Origin: an uncultured bacterium
GTDB lineage: Bacteria; Edwardsbacteria; AC1; EtOH8
DNA: 64,000 bases
NCBI GenBank assembly: GCA_937863685.1
Contig: CALMGM010000010.1
Coordinates: 1-64,000 of the forward strand
Direction of reading: 5' to 3'
A program made the translations under genes and the position numbers. The notes beneath the pieces were generated by a model that searched no databases, was not told where the DNA came from, and saw only the letters and a list, made by a program, of their open reading frames with translations. Position 1 is the stretch's first letter; each line of letters starts with the position of its first letter. This document shows, piece after piece, positions 34,086 through 41,832 of the stretch.

Positions 34086-36554
34086 ATGGCACTTGAAAGA
34101 GAGAGAATAATCGGCTGCGAGATCGAGGAGGAGATGAAAACCTCCTTCCTGAACTATTCCATGTCGGTGATAGTGGCCAGGGCCCTGCCGGACGTCAGGG
34201 ACGGCCTGAAGCCGGTGCATCGCCGGATACTGTATGCCATGAGCGAACTGGGCATGGCCCACAACAAGCCCTTCAAGAAGAGCGCCCGCATCGTGGGTGA
34301 GGTGATGGGTAAATATCATCCCCACGGCGACCAGGCCATCTACGACTCCATGGTGCGGATGGCCCAGGATTTCTCGCTGCGCTACATGCTGGTGGACGGC
34401 CAGGGCAACTTCGGTTCGGTGGACGGCGATCCGCCGGCCGCCCAGCGCTACACCGAGGCCAGGCTGTCCCGCATATCGGCCGAAGTCTTAAAGGACATCG
34501 ACAAGGAGACCGTCAAGTTCGTGGACAATTACGACGGTTCGCTGCAGGAGCCTTCGGTGCTGCCATCGTTGCTGCCCGGGCTGCTGGTCAACGGCTCCTC
34601 CGGCATCGCGGTGGGGATGGCCACCAATATTCCGCCGCACAATCTGGGCGAGGTCTGCGATGCCATCACCGCCATGATAGACGAACCGGAACTGAAGCCG
34701 GAGAAACTGCTGAAGATAGTCAAGGGGCCGGATTTCCCCACTGGTGGCATGATCATGGGAGTCTCTGGGATCCGGGACGCCTACCAGACCGGCCGGGGCA
34801 AGGTGGTCATCAGGGGCAAGGTGAACGTTGAGACCGCCAAGAGCGGCAAGGAGGCCATCATCATCTCCGAGCTGCCCTACGAGGTCAACAAGGCCAGTTT
34901 GATTGAGAAGGTGGCCGAGCTGGTGCGGGACAAAAAGCTGGACGGGATCGCCGACATCAATGACGAGTCCGACCGGGACGGTATGCGGGTGGTGATCACC
35001 ATGAAGCGGGACAGCGATCCCCGGGTGACCATCAACCAGCTGTACCAGCACACCCAGCTGCAGAACAGCTTCGGGGTGATCATGCTGGCCCTGGTGGACG
35101 GGGTCCCCAGGGTGCTGAACCTGCACCAGGTGCTGAACCATTTCATCGATTTCCGGGTGGATGTGGTCACCCGGCGCACCCGGTACGAACTGGCCCAGGC
35201 CGAGAAACGGGCCCATATCCTGGAGGGCCTGAAGATAGCTATCGAGAACATCGACGAGGTGGTCAGGATCATCAAAAAATCGGCCAATGCCGAGGCGGCC
35301 AAGGAATCATTGAAGAAGAAATTCAAGCTCTCCGAAGAACAGGCCCAGGCCATATTGGACATGACCCTCAAGCGGCTGACCAGCCTGGAGACCAAGAAGA
35401 TAGAGGAGGAATACGAGGAACTGATCAAATTGATATCCAAACTGAAAGGGATACTGGAAAGCAAGCGCCGGCTGATGGCGGTGATCCGGGAGGAGATCGC
35501 CGAGCTCAAGAAAAAGTACGGTGATGAGCGGCGCACCGAGATCCATGCCGCCGCCGAGGAGAAGTTCTCCATCGAGGACCTGATAGCCGAAGAGGAGATG
35601 GTGATCACCATCAGCCACGCCGGGTACATCAAGCGCCTTTCTGTGACGGCCTACAAGCGGCAGGGCCGGGGCGGCAAGGGGGTGACCGGCATGAAGACCA
35701 AGGACGAGGATTTCGTGGAGGGGATGTTCATCGCCTCCACCCACCACTACATCCTGTTCTTCACTGACAAGGGCCGCTGCTACTGGCTGAAGGTCTACGA
35801 GGTCCCGGAAGGAGGCCGGGCCACCAAGGGCCGGCAGATCAGCAATATCCTGGAACTGAAGGCCGACGAGAAGATCGCCGCCTATATAGCGGTCAAGGAA
35901 TTCGACGACCAGCATTTCGTGGTGATGGCCACCAGCAGCGGTGTGATCAAGAAGACAGCCCTGTCAGTGTTCTCCAATCCCCGCAAGGCTGGCATCATCG
36001 CCGCCTCGGTGGATGACAAGGATCATCTGATAGAGGCCAAGCTGACCGACGGGACCGAGGATATAATCCTGGTCACCCGCCAGGGGCAGGCCTGCCGCTT
36101 CCACGAGTCGGACGTCCGCTCCATGGGCCGGACCGCCGGCGGGGTGCGGGGCATCACCCTGGAGAAGAAGGACTTTGTGATCGGGATGGTGGTGGTCAAG
36201 CGGGAGGGCAGCCTGCTTACCATCTGCGACCGGGGCTACGGCAAACGGAGCGACATCGCCGATTACCGGGTGACCCGGCGGGGCGGCAAGGGGGTCATCA
36301 GCATGAAGCTTACCGACAAGACCGGGGAACTGGTGGCGGTCAAGGAGGTGGTGGACAGCGACGAGCTGATGATCATCTCGACCGAGGGCCAGGTGATCAG
36401 GCTGACCCTGAAGAACGTCAGGGTGATGGGCCGGGCCACCCAGGGGGTGCGTCTGATAAACCTGGACGGCAAGGACAAGGTGGTGGACGTGGCCCGTCTG
36501 GCGGCCAAGGAGGACGAGGAGAACGGCAACGGGGAGGCCGAAACCCAGGAATAA
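34086..36554 (+). CDS. gyrA: DNA gyrase subunit A
   Basis: The breakage-reunion subunit of gyrase, 822 residues. Catalytic Tyr122 lies in [10 protein letters not shown], at the same number as in E. coli GyrA. The quinolone-region segment [17 protein letters not shown] is present with Asp where many sensitive proteins have Ser or Asp. A long coiled coil runs about 430-480. The C-terminal beta-pinwheel carries a GyrA-box variant [10 protein letters not shown] near residue 525 and a second RRGGKG-type element near 730. This box supports gyrase rather than topoisomerase IV. AAGGA precedes the ATG, and the upstream gene's stop abuts it. Confidence 0.96.
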   Translation: MALERERIIGCEIEEEMKTSFLNYSMSVIVARALPDVRDGLKPVHRRILYAMSELGMAHNKPFKKSARIVGEVMGKYHPHGDQAIYDSMVRMAQDFSLRYMLVDGQGNFGSVDGDPPAAQRYTEARLSRISAEVLKDIDKETVKFVDNYDGSLQEPSVLPSLLPGLLVNGSSGIAVGMATNIPPHNLGEVCDAITAMIDEPELKPEKLLKIVKGPDFPTGGMIMGVSGIRDAYQTGRGKVVIRGKVNVETAKSGKEAIIISELPYEVNKASLIEKVAELVRDKKLDGIADINDESDRDGMRVVITMKRDSDPRVTINQLYQHTQLQNSFGVIMLALVDGVPRVLNLHQVLNHFIDFRVDVVTRRTRYELAQAEKRAHILEGLKIAIENIDEVVRIIKKSANAEAAKESLKKKFKLSEEQAQAILDMTLKRLTSLETKKIEEEYEELIKLISKLKGILESKRRLMAVIREEIAELKKKYGDERRTEIHAAAEEKFSIEDLIAEEEMVITISHAGYIKRLSVTAYKRQGRGGKGVTGMKTKDEDFVEGMFIASTHHYILFFTDKGRCYWLKVYEVPEGGRATKGRQISNILELKADEKIAAYIAVKEFDDQHFVVMATSSGVIKKTALSVFSNPRKAGIIAASVDDKDHLIEAKLTDGTEDIILVTRQGQACRFHESDVRSMGRTAGGVRGITLEKKDFVIGMVVVKREGSLLTICDRGYGKRSDIADYRVTRRGGKGVISMKLTDKTGELVAVKEVVDSDELMIISTEGQVIRLTLKNVRVMGRATQGVRLINLDGKDKVVDVARLAAKEDEENGNGEAETQE

Positions 36555-36560
36555 GAAACA

Positions 36561-36595
36561 GGGCCGCTCCTTCACGGGAGCGGCCCGCAAATTTT
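36561..36595 (+). terminator. Intrinsic terminator after gyrA
   Basis: GGGCCGCTCC (36561-36570) pairs with GGAGCGGCCC (36577-36586) around a six-base loop, followed by GCAAATTTTT. Confidence 0.92.
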
Positions 36596-36608
36596 TATCC
36601 GGCGGATT

Positions 36609-37301
36609 ATGAAGGATATTTTCAAGCATCTGGAGGAAAAACTGGAGCTGCTGAGGCACCAGGACCGGGGGTCGATAGACCGGCTGGACCTGATCGATGA
36701 GCTGGCCCAAGCCTACCAGGAGCTGCAACACCTGAACCGCTCGCTGGCCGAGGCCAACCAGCAGAAGACAATACTGCTGGAGGAGCTGAAGATCAAGACC
36801 GCCGCCTTGGAACAGCAGACCAAGGAGGACGTCCTGACCGGCCTCTACAACCGCCGTTATCTGGACCTCCGGCTGGAGAACGAGTTCGCCCGGGCCAAAA
36901 GGTACCGCCGCAATCTGACGGTGATAATGGCCGACATCGATCATTTTAAAAGGATCAACGATTCCTTCTCCCATCAGACGGGGGACCAGGTTCTGAAGAA
37001 AGTGGCCGGGATATTCGTCGAAAACTGCCGGGGGGTGGATATCATCGCCCGCTACGGCGGGGAGGAGTTCGTGCTGGTGCTGCCGGAGACCCCCTCCAGC
37101 GGCGGGATCCTGGTCTGCGAGAGGATCAGAAGGACCATAGAGGAATACCGGTGGTCGGAGATCGGAGAGGGCCTTAAGGTTACCGTGAGCTTCGGGCTGT
37201 GTTATGATGCCAGCCTTTCCAGCCACCGGGAGATGCTGGCCAGCGCCGACGCCAAGATGTACCAGGCCAAGAACGACGGCCGCAACCAGGTGAAATTTTG
37301 A
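36609..37301 (+). CDS. Diguanylate cyclase (GGDEF), cytoplasmic
   Basis: A 230-residue diguanylate cyclase making c-di-GMP. An N-terminal coiled coil (about residues 1-70) likely drives dimerisation; no sensor or membrane segment is present. The GGDEF domain (about 73-230) has DVLTGLYNRRYLD, MADIDHFKRINDSF with the metal Asp, and an active GGEEF at 150-154. An RGVD inhibitory-site motif lies five residues upstream, so product feedback is likely. It starts 55 bases after gyrA, behind a terminator. The PAS gene 22 bases downstream may supply sensing. Confidence 0.92.
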   Translation: MKDIFKHLEEKLELLRHQDRGSIDRLDLIDELAQAYQELQHLNRSLAEANQQKTILLEELKIKTAALEQQTKEDVLTGLYNRRYLDLRLENEFARAKRYRRNLTVIMADIDHFKRINDSFSHQTGDQVLKKVAGIFVENCRGVDIIARYGGEEFVLVLPETPSSGGILVCERIRRTIEEYRWSEIGEGLKVTVSFGLCYDASLSSHREMLASADAKMYQAKNDGRNQVKF

Positions 37302-37323
37302 ACACAAGGGATCGGATATAAAG

Positions 37324-37662
37324 ATGGCCGGGGAATGGTTGGAAAATTTCTGCGGGGCGGTGACGGTCTGCGACAAGGAGGGGATCATCCTTTACATGAA
37401 CGATAAGGCCGTTGTCACCTTTGCCAAGTACGGCGGACGGGAGCTGATCGGCCGGAATCTTTTCGACTGCCATCCGGAACCGGCCCGGTCAAAACTCAAG
37501 GCCATGATGGATGAGCAGCGGGCCAATACCTACACCATCGAGAAGAACGGGATCAAAAAGCTGATCCACCAGAGCCCCTGGTTCAGTGACGGGGAATATC
37601 GGGGATTTGTGGAATTATCCCTGGAGATCCCCTTTGACCTGCCGCATCATGTAAGAGAATGA
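37324..37662 (+). CDS. Stand-alone PAS domain protein
   Basis: A 112-residue PAS protein with no output domain. Typical features: WLENFCGAVTVCDKEGIILYMND (first strands), ELIGRNLFDCHPEPARSKL and ANTYTIEKNGIKKLIHQSPWF (later strands). It follows the diguanylate cyclase by 22 bases, so it may sense a small ligand for that enzyme in trans. No haem- or flavin-specific residues can be claimed. Confidence 0.8.
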   Translation: MAGEWLENFCGAVTVCDKEGIILYMNDKAVVTFAKYGGRELIGRNLFDCHPEPARSKLKAMMDEQRANTYTIEKNGIKKLIHQSPWFSDGEYRGFVELSLEIPFDLPHHVRE

Positions 37663-37671
37663 TTTTTCCGC

Positions 37672-37700
37672 TTGCTTTTTAGATGTCATCGTAGTATAGT
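37672..37700 (+). promoter_or_regulatory. Sigma-70 type promoter
   Basis: TTGCTT (37672-37677), a 17-base spacer and TATAGT (37695-37700). The leader of about 30 bases contains TGGAGG before the first ATG of the next gene. Confidence 0.6.
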
Positions 37701-37736
37701 TCTGATATAAGTAACCCCCAAAACATAACTGGAGGT

Positions 37737-38147
37737 ATGATGATGGAAGATCAAATCGGCACCGGTTTGCTGGCTGCGATGGGCGTGGTCTGGATGTTTG
37801 TGGGCCTGGCGGCCTACCTGTTCTCGGCCTTTGCTTTGATGGCCCTGGCCAAGAAGACCAACACCCCCAACGGGTGGCTGGGCTTCATTCCCATTGGCAA
37901 CGTCTATCTGATGACCCAGATCGCCAAGCTGCCTTGGTGGTGGACCTTATCGATACTGCTGGCCGTCATTCCCGTTCTGGGAGCAATTGTGATGATGGGG
38001 GCCATGATCTACATCTGGTGGAAAATAGCCGAGAACATCGGCAAGCCCGGCTGGTGGAGCCTGCTGCTGCTGATACCTATCGTCAATATAGTGATAATCG
38101 CCATCATGGCCTGGGGCAAGGATACACCGGCCCCGGCCCAGGTTTAA
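37737..38147 (+). CDS. Small four-helix membrane protein (DUF5684-like)
   Basis: A 136-residue integral membrane protein. Helices lie at about residues 8-37, 61-78, 83-98 and 109-127. Between them are NTPNGWLGFIPIGN and ENIGKPGWWSLLLLIPIVN, the paired Gly-Trp / Pro-Ile-Asn repeats typical of DUF5684-type proteins of unknown function. Three consecutive ATG codons follow GGAGG (37731-37735), so the true start may be the second or third (37740 or 37743). It is flanked by its own promoter and terminator. Confidence 0.75.
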   Translation: MMMEDQIGTGLLAAMGVVWMFVGLAAYLFSAFALMALAKKTNTPNGWLGFIPIGNVYLMTQIAKLPWWWTLSILLAVIPVLGAIVMMGAMIYIWWKIAENIGKPGWWSLLLLIPIVNIVIIAIMAWGKDTPAPAQV

Positions 38148-38175
38148 ATCATTTCCCGTCAGCTAGCTTGATCTC

Positions 38176-38210
38176 AAGCCGCCCCGTCAATAAGACAGGG
38201 TGGCTTTTTT
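38176..38210 (+). terminator. Intrinsic terminator
   Basis: AAGCCGCCCCGTC (38176-38188) pairs, with one wobble and one mismatch, with GACAGGGTGGCTT (38194-38206), followed by a T-run. It ends the small membrane protein gene. Confidence 0.88.
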
Positions 38211-38231
38211 CTTTCCGGGAGCTTTCTTTTA

Positions 38232-38261
38232 TTGACATTATCGGCGCATAAAAAGTATAAT
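38232..38261 (+). promoter_or_regulatory. Consensus promoter placed for leaderless transcription
   Basis: TTGACA (38232-38237), an 18-base spacer and TATAAT (38256-38261), both perfect consensus. Six bases later is the ATG at 38268, so the expected +1 is the start codon itself. No Shine-Dalgarno is present. Confidence 0.8.
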
Positions 38262-38267
38262 CCATTC

Positions 38268-40325
38268 ATGAAATTGATCCTGATAATCATCATAGCGTCC
38301 CTGTCCTTTTGGTCGCTGGTAAGCGAAAAGGAAAGGATCGAACGCAAGCTGTGGCTGGGCTTTGCCGGAATACGGCTTTTGGTCATCATCTTGTTCACCT
38401 TGGTCCTATGGGGAAACCCCCGCGGCCTTAATATTTTTGCCAGGCAGGAGAACAGCATAGCCCTGGTGGTGGATGCCAGCAGAAGCATGGTCCAGCGTGA
38501 TGGGGCGCCGGAAAGCCGTTTTCAACGGGCCATGGAACTGATCGACATGATCCCGACCGGCTCCGGCATAAAAAAATATCTACACGACAGCAACGGCCTG
38601 CGGGAGATCTTGCCTGGTCTGCCGGTTGAGCATTCCGACAATACCGATTTGATAAAGATGATCAAAGCGGCGGTCTCATCAAAGCAGAGAGCGGTAGTGC
38701 TCTTTTCGGACGGCAATCATAATGCGGCGGGAAATCCAACGTCCGAGATCGCCGGCGGGGATGTCCCGATATACACCGTCGGCATCGGCCCGGAGGCGGA
38801 TAATCAATATCCCTCGATATCACGGATAAATTCACCCGAAGATGTATCACCGGGGCAGAAGGCTTCAATAGAACTGCAGTTGGACAATGTCAAGGATAGG
38901 GGCAGGCTGGTCTTGAGCGATAACCGGGAAAGAACCCTGCAACAGAAGGAATACTCCTCCGATAAAAAAATAATCGACCTGGAGGCGAGTCCCTCTGCAT
39001 TGGGGCTCAACCGCTATACGGTCAGCATGTTATCCGGGGGGGATACCATCGACCGGAAAAATGTGGCGATAAACGTCAAGAAAGACCGGATCAATGTTCT
39101 CTGCCTGTCGGGCGATCCGGGGTGGGATCTGCGGTTCATGCAGCAGACGGCGGCCGGTGCCAAAAATATCGAAATGGATCCGTATATTTGGAAAAACAAT
39201 AAATGGGAAAGCATCGGCGGTAAGGAGAAAAACCAGCAGGATCTGACAGATAAAATTAAAACCGCCGACGTGATCATTCTGCAGGATATCAAGGAAAGCA
39301 TGCTGGACAGGGAATTGGAGGGCGATATCGCCGCCCGGGCGCAGAACGGAGGGTGCGGGCTTTTAATAATGGGATTGGATTGGCTCTGGGCATTCCGCAG
39401 CCGCCAGCTGTTTGCCATTGCACCCATAATGCCTTCGTCTAATGGCGGAACCACCGAGGGAAGTGTTTTGCTGTCCAAATATTTTCCGGCCTCCGGCCTG
39501 TTCGATCGGCCCCTGGCCGAACAGATCGCTAAACGGATCGTAAAATATCCTCCATTGAGCATAAAGGGGAAATTCAAACAATTGACCGCCGATGCGGTGT
39601 TATTGGGAAGTATTGAAAACAAAAAAGAGAACATTCCTTTTTGGAGCCGTCGCTATTTTGGCCGGGGACGGGTGATGCAGATAACGGCATCAGCACTGTG
39701 GCCATGGGAAATGACCGCCCAGGGGATGCTGGGAGACAGCCTGGTATATTCCGCATTGATCACCGGGAGCTTTGGCTGGCTGGCCGGCATGGAGGACCAG
39801 AACATAACCCTGTCCACCGACCGCAGTTTTTATTATCCCGACGAAAAGATAATTTTCCAGGGGACCCTGCCGGAGGAAAACGGCCGGGCCCAGGGCCTGT
39901 ACTGGTCGGTTGAGATCAAAGGGAAAAAGGGCGTCCGGCAAAAACGGAGAATGTCCCAATGGGGACCGGGGAGTTATATATGCGACGTCGGGGCCCTGCC
40001 GCCGGACGAGTATAGCTATGGATCTACTCTTTTTTCAGATGGCAAGAAAATGACGGATCTTTCCGGTCGATTCTGGGTGGAGCCCTTCCCTTATCAGGAA
40101 AGGGAACGCTTCCAGAACCGGGAGTTGTTAAGGGAGATATCCCGGGTCACCCGGGGAAGATACTGGGATATCGATTCCTTGGCCGGCAATAATGATTGGC
40201 TGGATCAAATCAAGCCGCAGCCGGCGGCCAAGGGAAAAACTCCGGCCCCCTGGCTGCCCCTGCTGCTGATGGCCCTTCTGCTGGCCGGGGAATGGTACTG
40301 GCGGCGGCGCTCCGGCCTGAGCTGA
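38268..40325 (+). CDS. Membrane-anchored VWA / glutamine-amidotransferase-like protein
   Basis: A 685-residue membrane protein. ATG 38268 is used because the longer frame begins inside the -35 box. Two N-terminal helices (about residues 1-18 and 32-52) precede a von Willebrand A domain with an intact MIDAS-type motif (VVDASRSMVQRD, about 66-77, and VVLFSDGNHN near 145). The middle (about 265-470) resembles the class I amidotransferase-like fold of this family (LCLSGDPGWDLRFMQ). A C-terminal helix (about 655-675) ends in a basic tail. Such proteins usually sit beside MoxR ATPase, DUF58 and BatA/B genes; none are here, which is unusual. Confidence 0.75.
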   Translation: MKLILIIIIASLSFWSLVSEKERIERKLWLGFAGIRLLVIILFTLVLWGNPRGLNIFARQENSIALVVDASRSMVQRDGAPESRFQRAMELIDMIPTGSGIKKYLHDSNGLREILPGLPVEHSDNTDLIKMIKAAVSSKQRAVVLFSDGNHNAAGNPTSEIAGGDVPIYTVGIGPEADNQYPSISRINSPEDVSPGQKASIELQLDNVKDRGRLVLSDNRERTLQQKEYSSDKKIIDLEASPSALGLNRYTVSMLSGGDTIDRKNVAINVKKDRINVLCLSGDPGWDLRFMQQTAAGAKNIEMDPYIWKNNKWESIGGKEKNQQDLTDKIKTADVIILQDIKESMLDRELEGDIAARAQNGGCGLLIMGLDWLWAFRSRQLFAIAPIMPSSNGGTTEGSVLLSKYFPASGLFDRPLAEQIAKRIVKYPPLSIKGKFKQLTADAVLLGSIENKKENIPFWSRRYFGRGRVMQITASALWPWEMTAQGMLGDSLVYSALITGSFGWLAGMEDQNITLSTDRSFYYPDEKIIFQGTLPEENGRAQGLYWSVEIKGKKGVRQKRRMSQWGPGSYICDVGALPPDEYSYGSTLFSDGKKMTDLSGRFWVEPFPYQERERFQNRELLREISRVTRGRYWDIDSLAGNNDWLDQIKPQPAAKGKTPAPWLPLLLMALLLAGEWYWRRRSGLS

Positions 40326-40341
40326 ACATGAAAGGCAAACC

Positions 40342-41013
40342 ATGATACCCCTCAAGGACGACATACCCTCTTCCAGCTTTCCGGCGGTCAACACCCTGCT
40401 GATCGCCCTCAACGGGCTGGTCTTTCTCTATGAGGTCGGCTTGGGTCAAGATGTTTCGCAATTTATCCAACACTTCGGTTTGGTTCCCGCCAGCGCTCTG
40501 AGTCTGGGAATTGCAGGATGGGGAAATATCTTTTCCTCAATGTTCATCCACGGCGGGTGGGAACACATCATCGGCAACATGCTGTATCTTTTCATCTTCG
40601 GAGACAACGTGGAGGATGCCTTGGGGCATGTCAAATACCTGTTCTTTTACCTGTTGTGCGGCCTGGCCGCCGCCTGGGGGCATATATTGTTCAATCCTCA
40701 TTCGGCCATCCCCACGGTGGGGGCCTCCGGAGCCGTGGCCGGAGTGCTGGGGGCCTATCTGCTGCTGTATCCCCGGGCCGGAGTGCTGACGGTGATCCCC
40801 ATCGGAATATTCATCCGGATAATAAAGGTCCCGGCGGTGCTGGTGCTGGGGTTCTGGATAGTGCTGCAGCTGCTGTTCGGGCTGATCAGCCTGCCATTGC
40901 CGGGCGAGCAGTCCGGAGGGATCGCCTGGTTCGCCCATATCGGTGGCTTCTTTGCCGGGATGCTGCTGGCCGGCCCGTTTGTCCGCCGGAGAAATAAAGG
41001 GTCTTTTATTTAA
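40342..41013 (+). CDS. Rhomboid family intramembrane serine protease
   Basis: A 223-residue rhomboid with six predicted helices. The catalytic dyad is visible: Ser129 in VGASGAVAGVLGAYLL and His199 in FAHIGGFFAGMLL. WGNIFSSMFIHGGWEHIIGN (about residues 57-76) is the L1-loop/helix-2 signature with the HGGW-xH-xxN pattern. Rhomboids cleave membrane proteins within the bilayer; the substrate is unknown. It starts 16 bases after the VWA gene behind AAAGGC, so co-expression is likely. Confidence 0.92.
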   Translation: MIPLKDDIPSSSFPAVNTLLIALNGLVFLYEVGLGQDVSQFIQHFGLVPASALSLGIAGWGNIFSSMFIHGGWEHIIGNMLYLFIFGDNVEDALGHVKYLFFYLLCGLAAAWGHILFNPHSAIPTVGASGAVAGVLGAYLLLYPRAGVLTVIPIGIFIRIIKVPAVLVLGFWIVLQLLFGLISLPLPGEQSGGIAWFAHIGGFFAGMLLAGPFVRRRNKGSFI

Positions 41014-41020
41014 AAAAATG

Positions 41021-41049
41021 TTGCAAAAGTGCCCGGTTTCTGACATAAT
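41021..41049 (+). promoter_or_regulatory. Promoter of the creatininase-cyclase operon
   Basis: TTGCAA (41021-41026), a 17-base spacer and CATAAT (41044-41049). The leader of about 48 bases contains CAAGGAAC before ATG 41104. Confidence 0.65.
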
Positions 41050-41103
41050 TAAAATTCAGACCTGCGGTCAACCCCTATCTTACATCATATCAAGGAACTA
41101 GCG

Positions 41104-41832
41104 ATGGAATACCGATTGGAAAGATTGAACTGGAAGCAGTTCAAAAAGACGGTCCCCGGCAAGACCGACATCGTCCTGCTGCCGGTGGGGACCATCGAGG
41201 CTCACGGGCCGGGGGCCCTGGGCACCGATGCCATAATACCCACTTATCTGGCAGAACGGCTTTCAATAAAGTTAAACGCCCTGGTGGCCCCGTCCATCAA
41301 CTACGGCGTCACCAATTCCCTGATCGGCTTTCCGGGGTCGCTGACCGTCAGCCCCCAGACACTCAGGGCCTATGTCCGGGAGGCGGCCTTCAGCCTGGCC
41401 GACGCCGGCTTCAGAAAGATCATCGTGCTCAACGGCCACGGCGGAAACATCGACAGCCTGGAGGATCTGGGGGCCGGGCTGTGGAGGGAGAAGAAGGCCG
41501 GCTGCCTGGTGATCAATTGGTGGATGGCGACCGAAGAAGTAACCGCCAAATATTTCGACGGCTCGGGCCATGCCGGGGCCGACGAGCTGGCGGCCCTGAT
41601 GGCCGTCGACCCGACCCTGGTCTCCAGGGCCGACTACCGCCGGGAGGAGGTCGGGCACCGTTTTGAGGGCATCAGCATGCATCCCTTCTACCGGAGCATG
41701 ATATTGAACCAGCCGGGCAAGGGCTATCCGGTGTTCAATCCCGGCCGGGCCAGGAAATACATGGAGGCGGTGGTGGCGAAACTAACCTCGGACATCAAGC
41801 AGATACTGGCCGGCTGGGAGAAGATCATCTGA
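41104..41832 (+). CDS. Creatininase family metal-dependent amidohydrolase
   Basis: A 242-residue creatininase-fold protein. The metal ligands are visible: Glu and His in PVGTIEAHGPGALGTDAII with the Asp of GTDA, His in LNGHGGNIDSL and Glu in HAGADELAALM. The family includes creatinine amidohydrolase, riboflavin-pathway and mycofactocin-type enzymes, so the substrate is open. Its stop overlaps the next ATG (TGATG), coupling it to the large cyclase. Creatinine metabolism is not indicated by any neighbour. Confidence 0.87.
   Translation: MEYRLERLNWKQFKKTVPGKTDIVLLPVGTIEAHGPGALGTDAIIPTYLAERLSIKLNALVAPSINYGVTNSLIGFPGSLTVSPQTLRAYVREAAFSLADAGFRKIIVLNGHGGNIDSLEDLGAGLWREKKAGCLVINWWMATEEVTAKYFDGSGHAGADELAALMAVDPTLVSRADYRREEVGHRFEGISMHPFYRSMILNQPGKGYPVFNPGRARKYMEAVVAKLTSDIKQILAGWEKII

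Noticed and set aside
35964-37388. A 474-codon reverse open frame opposite gyrA and the diguanylate cyclase
   Set aside because: It spans two certain forward genes and a terminator, with antisense-type composition.
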